The position numbers and the translations under genes are program-made. Under the pieces are notes generated by a model. That model made no database searches and was not told the origin of the DNA. It worked only from the letters and a program-made list of their open reading frames with translations. Shown here piece by piece: positions 23,271 to 32,433 of a DNA stretch of 64,000 nt. How positions within the stretch are numbered: the stretch's first letter is position 1; each line of letters opens with the position of its first letter. This DNA is from Hormiphora californensis (lineage: Eukaryota; Ctenophora; Tentaculata; Cydippida; Pleurobrachiidae): contig CM035361.1 in NCBI GenBank assembly GCA_020137815.1, forward strand, positions 6,298,631-6,362,630. Direction: 5' to 3'.

Positions 23271-23515
23271 TGATAAGAGCTCTCAAGTCTCAGCTGACTA
23301 GCTGAGAGTCAGGTGATACGATAACGGACAATTTTATAACTCAATCTAAACTCTAAAGTAAGCTGATATGCGCGAAGGCAAGCAACCGCCACATTGAAGT
23401 TAAGACAAGAAGTGGGTCAATTGCATTCTTTAGTCGGGCGTGGTGGAGGGCATACAGGCTTTGATGTGGATTGTGGCGCCACGCCACGCAAATTTCCCCA
23501 ATACTACCCACTATA

Positions 23516-23685
23516 CAGTCGGACCCCGATTTAGTGACATCCTCGGGGGAATGGGTTTTGTCCACTAAATCGGGGTGTCCACTAAATCGGGGTCAAATAA
23601 TGTTAATTTCCTATATCGGAGAAAAAATCCTGCCACTAAATCGGAGAGCCATTAAATCGGGGGCCACTAAATCGGGGTCCGACTG
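23516..23685. mobile_element. Pogo/Tigger-like MITE
   Basis: CAGTCGGACCCCGATTTAGT and its inverse, flanked by TA. The CCAATACTAC minisatellite lies on both sides (ATACTACCCA before, CCAATACTACC after), so it inserted into that array. Confidence 0.78.
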
Positions 23686-24300
23686 TACTATCCAATACTA
23701 CCCAATACTACCCAATACTACGTGCGTTCTACACACTACTACCCAATACCACCCAATACCACCCAATACTACCCAATACTACCCAATACTACCCAATACT
23801 ACCCAATACTACCCAATACCACCCAATACTATCCAATATTACCCAATATACTACCAAATACTATCCAATACCACCCAATACTACCCAATACCACCCAATA
23901 CTATCCAATACTACCCAATACTACCCAATACCACCCAATACCACCCAATACCACCCAATACTACCCAATACTACCCAAAACTACCCAACACTACCCAGTA
24001 CTACCAGATACTATCCAATACTACCCAATACTATCCAATATTACCCAATACTACCAAATACTATCCAATACCACCCAATACTACCCAATACCACCCAATA
24101 CTATCCAATACTACCCAATACTACCCAATACCACCCAATACCACCCAATACTACCCAAAACTACCCAACACTACCCAATACTACCCAGTACTACCAAATA
24201 CTATCCAATACTACCCAATACCACCCAATACCACCCAATACTACCCAAATTCCAAAAATACCCAATGCTAGTCAATGCTACCCAATACTACCCAATACTA
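23686..24300 (+). repeat. 10-bp minisatellite CCAATACTAC
   Basis: About 60 units of CCAATACTAC/CCAATACCAC/CCAATACTAT with higher-order blocks of roughly 180 bp. Because 10 is not a multiple of 3, all three frames are open for long stretches; those frames are not genes. Confidence 0.92.
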
Positions 24301-24493
24301 CCCGCCGCGCCGCCACACAGCTTCTCATTTAAAGCTGATTGGTATTGTATGGGTCCTGTTTAACTTGTTAAGTTGAACTTCAAAGGATGGCCTTAGGCCT
24401 AGTGGACCGAGTGGATCTGCTGGCTGTAAATGGACTCGGCCCTTGCTGAAATGCACCCCACAGATTCTAATCAGTAAAAGGTATTGAGTTGCA

Positions 24494-24782
24494 ACTTTGT
24501 AATACATGCTACTGCCAGCTGACTTTCAAACACTAGCTTTTTCAGATCACTTTCAGTATTTTGCATGCTGTTATTCATATGAAGTGAAGTGTGTACTGCA
24601 GTGTGCGGTGGTTTTTTCGTCCATATACCATTTGTTTTAAATACAGATCAGGTAGGATCGCACTCACAACTTCAGAAAAAGGTCAGATACACACTATGGC
24701 ACTAACTTCATCAAATTTGTAATACATGCTACTGCCAGCTGACTAGCTTTTCTAATTTCTACCCTAGGATCAGATACACACT
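24494..24782 (+). promoter_or_regulatory. Duplicated 5' leader with upstream mini-ORF
   Basis: Two copies of a roughly 220-bp segment. TTTGTAATACATGCTACTGC occurs at about 24495 and 24714; CAGATACACACTATGGCACT occurs at about 24684 and 24771. The first copy makes an eight-codon ORF (24696-24722, MALTSSNL then stop) which copies the true N-terminus MALTSADL. It would act as an upstream ORF if transcribed. Confidence 0.6.
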
Positions 24783-27103
24783 ATGGCACTAACTTCAGCA
24801 GATTTGGTCCAGCTTGTTCAGTTTATAGCGCCAGTTTTCACACCTCGTGATGGGAGTGGGGAGATCAACTTTGATATCATACCCGATTATTTTGAACACC
24901 TCTTGGAGACAGGTGTTCAGGGTAGGTTATAATAGGTCACCTTCCTATAGGTAGACTTCCTTAACTTCCTAGACATTACTCACTAGACTATGTGGTAACC
25001 TTTCTACTAAACTTTTTACTTTTCTCTGATCCCTCACACACTGTCAGAGCATGGCCTGACCTCAATCCTCATTTCTCTCAAATAAGGAGAGCGCGAGAAC
25101 TGTGGTCAGAGCATTGGCCTGACAGCTCACGCACAACTATGTTGTAACTTTCCAGGAATTTTAGTGGGTGGAACGGCCGGTCAGGGATTTCTCCAGAGTG
25201 TCCAAGATAGGATTAAAGTAGTGAGGGGCTTTATCTCGGCTGTAAGAGGACGCCTTCTGGTGATTGTACATACTGGTACGTACGGTACATAGGGTGCCTG
25301 AATTCAGGTATACATTGTACCGATTGAATTCAGTCGCCCTAAATTTTAGGTCGCGCTATTTTTAGGTAGCGCGACCAGTGAACAATCCAGGGACTGAAGT
25401 TTTCCAGCTTCATGCCTATTTAATGTTTGAGGAGAGTGCCCCTTGATTTTTATACATTCAGGGGGTTGTGTGTGTGTTATACCTCCCGTAATTCCACCCA
25501 ATTTCAGGAGGGTGCCCCTTGACGGATTGTGTTCACTTGACCCGTGTGGTATCTGAGATGAAGGGTGTTGACGGGGTCATGTTATCACCACCCCTCTGTG
25601 CCCCTTATGGAGATACTACGGGGCTGAAACACTATCTACTGACTGCAGGTATCATGGGGTCCTGCTATTACAAATATACAAGGATTGATTAATTATATAC
25701 AACGACATAAACTTTGTGAATCACTGAATCGTGACCTTAATTTACTAAACTAGGGGGTACCGGGGAAACCCGGCGCTACCTTGGTGGGGCCTGACCGGGA
25801 GATCGAGCACGGCGCTCTGGGCAGCCATGTGTGTTGGTGACCTGAGGAGAGAACTGTGAAATCTAGGGAACGCTGCTCCCCAACGACAGCAAGTGGGTGG
25901 AAGTACGGGAGGTACACGACACACACACACCTCTTTTGTAGGATTCTATCACGTAGTCTATAGGCGTCAGCGCCAGTTTGGGACATATGGCTCCTCCAAA
26001 CTCGCTGGCGATTGTGTTGAAGTTGAGTAGTCATGTTCACGAAACGTGGTGAACAGGGGGTGAACAGATCAAATCGAGCAAACGATCAATCACACAACCG
26101 GCAGAGAGATGAATCAAGGATGCACGTGCAGTTTAAGGCTCAAGCTGGCAGGTTGCCAGGGTCCCTCTAGGGACAACACGTGCAAAAGGCCATTTCCAGG
26201 AATTTTGTGCCATATTTGGTAAAAAAACCATCACCCATCATTTCCCTATTTGCTTTAATAATAGTATGATTACGGCCACGATTATTTAGCCTGATTAATA
26301 TTTAATGTCACAGCTTTTTTGTACTATCTGATCTACCGTAGATTCTACAGTGTAGAATCTACACACCATAACTGCACTGTGATTTACTCAGGACGTGCTG
26401 CAGTGCCAGGGGTACCGATCCTGTACTACCACTTCCCAACTCTAACCCACCTGGAGTACGATATTTTGGATCTCACCCACTTCCTTATACGGGAACTTGG
26501 AGAGCAATTTCTGGGAATTAAATACACCGCTACAGATGAAAATGAATTTGAGGAACTGGTGGCGATCAAGGTAACAGTTGAACCATCAGCTTGTCCAATT
26601 GTAGGACATTAATGCACATTAGTGACTAATCTGCACTGCACCTATTACCCCTACAGGGCCCTGCTCTAGCCCTGCAGGGCCATACGTACCTAAATATGTA
26701 GGCGAGGCCATCAGATAAATTTATTGCCATTTCAGGGCTAACCAGAATTGACCCCATAGTGGGCCATAAAGGCCAAAAAATGCTAGACCAGGCAAATTAT
26801 GGATTTTAGGGCTGGTATAATGGATATCCCCCTCCTCCCCAAAATAATGAGCCACTCTCACTTCTCAGGGTCTCAAGGTGTTTATTGGTTTTCCTAGTAT
26901 GGTCCTAAATGCGGCACAAAAACTCAAAGGTACCGGTACAAGCGTTGCAATGATCACTGCAACTAATAATTATGCAAACCGGGCTCTGAAGAAAATACTG
27001 GATTTTGTGGAAAGTGACAAGGATGCAGAGGCGATGGATTGGCAGAAGAAAGTTGATGATTTGATGGGAAATGTTGTTCAAAAAGGTAACTTCTCCCTCT
27101 TTG

Positions 27104-27143
<40 letters not shown>

Positions 27144-27315
27144 TTTCTCTCTCTCTCCCTTCCCAGATGCATTCATGATGTCCCTACAATTCCCTATGGA
27201 ACTATTGGACCTGCCAATGGGCCCGCCCACGCTCCCGTTATCTGACCTCACAGCCGATGCAAAACGAGCCATTCGGAATAAAGTTAGTGCCAAGGACACA
27301 GTTTTTGAAGTTTAG
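24783..27315 (+). CDS. NPL: N-acetylneuraminate lyase (sialate aldolase), six exons, complete
   Basis: Exons 24783-24921, 25156-25275, 25508-25648, 26392-26570, 26869-27085 and 27167-27315; 945 nt, 314 residues, phases 1, 1, 1, 0, 1 all matching. The enzyme is a DapA-type TIM barrel that cleaves sialic acid to N-acetylmannosamine and pyruvate in the cytosol. Visible family features: FIAPVFTPRDGSGEINFDII at the start, GGTAGQGF in place of the usual GTTGEG loop, YYHFP with the catalytic Tyr, GIKYTATDENEF with the Schiff-base Lys, and PMGPPTLPLSDL near the C-terminus. Length fits the vertebrate enzyme (about 320). The change of TGE to AGQ in the substrate loop may alter specificity, so another DapA-family aldolase is possible. 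A duplicated first-exon start lies upstream at 24681. Intron 3 holds a LINE tail; the gene converges on EMC3 with about 560 bp between stops. Confidence 0.9.
25041..25126. mobile_element. Small MITE with CTGTCAG ends, copy 2
   Basis: CTGTCAGAGCATGGCCTGAC at the left and a copy ending GCCTGACAG at the right, in intron 1 of the lyase gene. Flanks CTCACACA and CTCACGCA match at 7 of 8. Same family as 12573-12631. Confidence 0.6.
25752..25932 (+). mobile_element. 5'-truncated LINE tail
   Basis: About 180 bp nearly identical to the 3' UTR of the RNase H LINE at 56225-58466, in sense orientation. It ends in an (AC)n tail instead of poly(A). Inserted in intron 3 of the lyase gene. Confidence 0.8.
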
Positions 27316-27437
27316 ATGAGGAATTCAGTGACTGTCCCACCATTCAATTAATAGACCAAGTGCAATTAGACCAATTAGTGATCAGCGATTGAGATTATAT
27401 GAATTATGAGGGGTGTGATAGTGAAGTAACATTGGGT

Positions 27438-27494
27438 GGCGCGCAAAAAGAGTGCTGAAATTGTGCATTTTCGATACAGCTCTTTTTGCGCGCG
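27438..27494. repeat. GC-capped hairpin downstream of NPL
   Basis: GGCGCGCAAAAAGAG pairs with CTCTTTTTGCGCGCGCC around a loop of about 27 nt. Located between the convergent lyase and EMC3 genes; it could be a MITE or an RNA 3' structure. Confidence 0.6.
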
Positions 27495-27875
27495 CCCCAT
27501 TTTGTGTTCTGTGGGCGATTTGCCTTGTTCCGGTTCAAATTGGGTCCAATTTGAGAATGTTTGTCGAGTTTGTATCTTTATAGGTTCATAATTTAAATTC
27601 TTTGATTTTTATAATTTTAACAAATATTGAGTTATAAGACAAAATATAGATACGAAACTTTCACTTTCTTTTCCACACTTTTTATTCACTCCTTCTCAGT
27701 TTTTGCCTTTTGGCTCACATTATTTTCCTCCCTCTTTCTCAGCTCTCCTTTCACTCATACACACAAACACACCGTTAAAACGGCTCAAAAAATCACACAA
27801 ATGCAGTCCCAGTAACTCAAAATATGCCGAAAAGCAACCATCAAAATATATCAAGTTCAAATCCTCAAATCGGTA

Positions 27876-30800
27876 CTAGCAGGATTTAGATTTAATTTGG
27901 TAGGAACTATCGATAGCACTGGTTTTGTAGGGCACAGAGCTGAGGGCGTCCTCCAAGGCCCACCTGTGGTTTCGGACCTGTGAAATAGGTTTGTTTTAGG
28001 TATTTTTCCCGCTGATTAAGACCTCCAAAAAGCGTGAATTAAAGTAATGTGAATTAATAAGTGTGTTCAATAAAACCATTTCATAATTACAAAATACACA
28101 TAACAACAAATTATTCAATATCTAATTACTAATTGCTAATTATTCAATATCTAATTACTAATTGCTAATTATTCAATATCTAATTACTAATTATCTAATT
28201 GCTAATTACTAATTATTCAATATCTAATTGCTAATTACTAATTACTAATTGCTAATTATTCAATATTTAATTGCTAATTAGTGACGTCATACCTCTAGGG
28301 CCTCCCACTCATCCTTATACGCTTTCTTCATGTCAGGGGGAGCACCGGGAGTAGCAGTCATTTGTTGCATCATTTTAGATTGGTCAGCTTCATTATCTTC
28401 ACCTGACGGGGGGGGGGGGGGGGGGGGGGGTTAGAGGAGGGGTAACATGGAGGGGGAGGGTAGTTTAGTAGTTAGAGGGGTGGTTGGGAGCTGGGGTGGT
28501 ATGGGGGTTGTCAGAGCCAGGGGCTATGTGTGATAATAATAAGTGGACTGGTCAGCTTCATTATCTTCACCTGACGGGGGGGAGGGGGTAGTTAGAATAC
28601 CACGGGGGGGGGGGGGGGGGGGGGGGGGGGGTAGTTAGGGGTGGGGGTAGACAGAGAATCAGTCTACAACTGCAGAATAGTTATAGAAATTAAAATAAAG
28701 ATTTGCACAAAAGAGCGTACACAGAACGTAACCCAAAGACGCCCATATGCCCATATTTGGACATGTGATGACGTCATATGCCCAAATATGGTGTGCCTAC
28801 TACAACTTACCCAGGAAAAGAGCGTACACAGAACGTAACCCAAACACATTCAAAAAGTACCAAGAAGCGCTGCTGACCCAGCTTGCATCAAGAGTCGTAA
28901 GAGCAACACCTGTGATGGTGGTTAATTAATTAATTAATTAATTAATTAATTAGTGTTTATTAGCAATAAATTAGTTTTTTAGAATGGTGGTGTGGTCTCT
29001 CAATCATTGAAATTGAATTAGATAACTTGTAATTACAAATTTTAGTTCACAATGATTTGAAAAAGTAAAGTCGTGATCTAGAAACTGATTGGTGACAGCA
29101 ACTTAATTAATGTAATCAACTAACTAATTAATTAATTACCCAATTAGCTAATTAACTAATTAACTTGTTACCTCGCTGGAGCATTTCCTTGAATCGCAGG
29201 GTAAGGGCAAAGGGAACTTTAGTTGTCACAAAACCAGAGAAAGTCCAATTGATCCACCCACCAATAACGACCATGGGGATCATATTAGTTAGGTTTCCTG
29301 GAAAAAGAGAGGCATGTTAGTTAGGTTTCCTGAAAAAAGAGAGGCATGTTAGTTAGGTTTCCTGAAAAAAGAGAGGCATGTTAGTTAGGTTTCCTGAAAA
29401 AAGAGAGGCATGTTAGTTAGGTTTCCTGAAAAAAGAGAGGCATGTTAGTTAGGTTTCCTGAAAAAAGAGTGGCATGTTAGTGAGGTTTCCTGAAAAAAGA
29501 GTGGCATGTTAGTGAGGTTTCCTGAAAAAAGAGAGGCATGTTAGTTAGGTTTCCTGAAAAAAGAGAGGCATGTTAGTTAGGTTTCCTGAAAAAAGAGAGG
29601 CATGTTAGTGAGGTTTCCTGAAAAAAGAGAGGCATGTTAGTTAGGTTTCCTGAAAAAAGATAGGCATGTTAGTTAGGTTTCCTGAAAAAGGGATCAACAG
29701 TTTTAAATCATACATGGGGGCTTGGGGAAGATAGCACAGTATGGCTGATGATAGTGCGGGTAATCAAAGGGGTAGATAGGAATAATATCAGTTAAAGTCG
29801 GACTCCTATGTATACCGGGCACCCCGATTTACCTACCAAAACCCTTTCCCCCGGTAAATCGGGGTCCTAACCCTAACCCTACATTATTAGGTTAATAAAC
29901 GGATAGAAATCATGTTAGTGGGGAGATAACACGAATAATGTTATGGGGTGGGGGTCTAATTAATTAACTTTACAACTATAATTAATTAATTAATGGTAAT
30001 TAATGTTACAATTACCTTTCATCATGTCCACCATCATACTAGGATCAGTCATTGGATTCGCAGCAGCTGGGGATTCCTTTTCTACCTTGAGAGCCTGGAA
30101 AATGGAAATGTTTATTATATATACTAGCAAAACTGGGGTGATCGTACCGATCGCAAATCGAGGGGTCTGTTTCTATGTTTTTCTCTTTGCCTGTCTGCTA
30201 TATGCTATGGAATGTGATGTGATCCCTCTCTTTCTCTCTTTCTCTCCCTTTTATACATGTGATGTGAACCCTCAAGTCGCAAGCAGTTCTCAACACGTGT
30301 GATACGTGATACCTACGAATCACGTCGTCACACTGACGGATCACGTCGTCACATTGACGGATCACGTCGTCACACTGACGGATCACGTCGTCACACTGAC
30401 GATAGGGTGTCACATTTCCGTGCAAATTTGCATTAGATATAGTTAGATTGGGTGTGTTAGTGAGGGTCTATAAAATAGAAAATGTGAGTAATACCATCCT
30501 GTTAGATAGTGTATTACACCCATCCACTTCCCCCTTAGAGACAGAAAACGAGAAAGATACAAAAAGTCAGAAAGGCAGAAAGATAGAAATGACCATTGCT
30601 TACCCCACTTGGTCCATTGAAGTAGTGTCGTCTCATCATGAATGCATCCCGTGGAATAAAGTCACCGTTTTCACGGAGCAAACGAGCCCTTCTTAGAAGA
30701 TGTGTGTCTGCAACCTGTAACAAGTTAGAGAGGGAGATTAGGTTTCTTTCTCTCTATAAAATAAAATCTTAATCAGACAAACTGACCCGATTCAAAGCTT

Positions 30801-31114
30801 TAAAAAAACGCAGGAGTACTCGCAAGCACAGTAAACAACTTCGGGTCGTTGGTGCATGCAATACATTGCAATGTATTGCCTGCATTGCAATACATTGCCT
30901 GCATATATCTCCAGTGTAATTACCTGAGGTGCATGCAATACATTGCCTGTATATAATATCTCCAGTATTTAATTACCTGAGTCAGAACAGTCTTCTTCTC
31001 CGATGCCATGAGGATGGTTGCATAGTGCCGGATGAGTCCCACAAACAGACAGATTAGGACAATGGGGATGAACACATAAAGTCGGATATTGGGATCCAAC
31101 AAGAGTTCTGCCAT
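27876..31114 (-). CDS. EMC3: ER membrane protein complex subunit 3, seven exons, complete
   Basis: Exons in order: 30977-31114, 30604-30714, 30016-30094, 29172-29297, 28811-28909, 28293-28402, 27876-27977; 765 nt, 254 residues, phases 0, 0, 1, 1, 1, 0 all matching. EMC3 is the Oxa1/YidC-like core of the complex that inserts tail-anchored and multipass proteins in the ER. Seen: [20 protein letters not shown] (first membrane segment), [48 protein letters not shown] (second), [20 protein letters not shown] (third) and YKDEWEALE. Human EMC3 is 261 residues. The last exon keeps HRWALED but then diverges into a short Ser/Lys tail. Splice sites are duplicated at exon 1 (donor), exon 4 (13 acceptors) and exon 6 (two acceptors). 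Identification is secure. Confidence 0.95.
28110..28275. repeat. AT-rich tandem repeat in EMC3 intron 6
   Basis: Degenerate units of TTCAATATCTAATTACTAAT plus TGCTAATTA, next to the exon 6 donor. Confidence 0.7.
28408..28632. repeat. Poly-G runs and duplicated EMC3 exon 6 acceptor
   Basis: Runs of about 22 and 28 G (28408-28430 and 28603-28630), i.e. C tracts on the EMC3 strand. Between them, GGTCAGCTTCATTATCTTCA followed by CCTGACGGGG (about 28549-28577) repeats the real exon 6 border at 28381-28410. Confidence 0.8.
29291..29691 (-). repeat. Tandem 3' splice-site array of EMC3 exon 4 (13 copies)
   Basis: 32-bp units. On the gene strand each reads CTCTTTTTTCAG then GAAACCTAACTAACATGCC; the last copy is the true exon 4 start (GAAACCTAACTAATATGATC). 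Twelve extra acceptors thus lie on the intron side. Unit length 32 is not a multiple of 3, and reading from a decoy meets TAA in the next unit, so only the final acceptor keeps the EMC3 frame. Confidence 0.93.
29795..29868. repeat. Degraded pogo-like MITE fragment
   Basis: Partial AGTCGGACTCC and CCGGTAAATCGGGGTCC ends, in EMC3 intron 3. Confidence 0.5.
30318..30402. repeat. 21-bp tandem repeat in EMC3 intron 2
   Basis: Four copies of GATCACGTCGTCACACTGACG, each with CACGTCGTCA. Confidence 0.85.
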
Positions 31115-31464
31115 CCCTACACACTGGAAGATTTCAGAATTAATAAATTTAATAAATTTAAAACTTCATTATGGAAATGTAAACGGTGTCAGTCTCTTCA
31201 GTATTTCCTTTTCCCAGTCTTATTACTGTAATTCCATCACGGTAATGCCACTACAAGCGGCAGTGTTTCGCTCAAACTTCCAAACCCAGTCGATGATGGA
31301 ATTGTTGTTTCGGCTAGAACATCCCTTCACAGGTGGATTGACAAAGAAGTGGTCCAGCCAACGACCCAACAGGATCTTGAACGTGTTTCAGGTAACTTCT
31401 TTCGGTATTGTGTTCCATACCGAGCGGCCCTCACAGAAAAGGAGTGGAAGATTACAAGATTACA

Positions 31465-31483
31465 AGATTACAAGATTACAAGA
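31465..31483 (+). repeat. GATTACAA short tandem repeat
   Basis: Repeated GATTACAA just upstream (5') of EMC3, within sequence without a gene. No promoter element is clear. Confidence 0.6.
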
Positions 31484-31779
31484 TTAAAATTATATTTATA
31501 ATGTCAATAAATTAAATAAATGTAATTATTGACACCCCGCTAATACACTAAACATATTGGTTCACAAATATTAAAAATAAATATGTCCAACATGCGGACG
31601 TTTCCGCCCGTAGCTACCTCTAGCTGGGTTATCTCGTCTAATTCAAACACTCTTCAATATCACATTGTACATGTACAAAAAACAGAATCAATAAACTGTC
31701 GTGATAACAAGTGATGAGTAGCGTGTAGAAGGGATGTTGTAAATAGTTTGTAGAATGAGGAATGAGGATGTGCTCGATA

Positions 31780-32330
31780 TGGAGCAGCGCAAGGAAAAGG
31801 ACCCAGGGATCGATGTGGAGAAGGTAGGAGTGAAGGACCCAGGGATCGATGAGGAGCAAGGTAGGAGTAAAGGACCCAGGGATCGATGTGGAGCAAGGTA
31901 GGGAAAGGACCCAGGAATCGATGTGGAGGAGGTAGGAGTAAAGGACCCAGGGATCGATGTGGAGGAGGTAGGAGTAAAGGACCCAGGGATCGATGTGGAG
32001 GAGGTAGGAGTAAAGGACCCAGGTATCGATGTGGAGGAGGTAGAAGTAGAGGACCCAGGGATCGATGTGGAGCAAGGTAGGGAAAGGACCTAGGAATCGA
32101 TGTGGAGGAGGTAGGAGTAGAGGACCCAGGGATCGATGTGAAGGAGGTTGGGAAAAGACCCAGGGATCGATGTGGAGCAAGGTAGGGAAAAAACCCAGGA
32201 ATCGATGTGGAGGAGGTAGGAGTAGAGGACTCAGGGATCGATGTGGAGGAGGTAGGAGTAAAGGACCCAGGGATCGATGTGGAGGAGGTAGGAGTAGAGG
32301 ACCCAGGTATCGATGTGAAGGAATACACGA
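31780..32330 (+). repeat. 34-36-bp minisatellite
   Basis: About 16 copies of AGGACCCAGGGATCGATGTG plus GAGGAGGTAGGAGTA, with two variant subfamilies (GAGCAAGGTAGGGAA). Both strands show long open frames because the unit is close to a multiple of three; there is no homology to a gene. Confidence 0.9.
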
Positions 32331-32433
32331 GAAAAAGGGAGCCCAGGAATCAGGAATAGGAGTTGGAGACAGTAGTTACTCAGGAATCCATGTGGATGTA
32401 CCAAATGTAGGGAAGTGAGGATTATTTTGCCGA

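Noticed and set aside
23471-24363. Long frames of Tyr-Pro-Ile-Leu-Pro-Asn-Thr-Thr-Gln repeats
   Set aside because: Product of the 10-bp minisatellite; open in several frames, no start context or homology.
29869-29882. Interstitial telomere repeat CCCTAACCCTA
   Set aside because: Only about two units; too short to mean anything.
31638-32418. Long frames on both strands with repeating PHRSLGPLL or GGGRSKGPRDRC
   Set aside because: The minisatellite unit is near a multiple of three, so frames stay open by chance.
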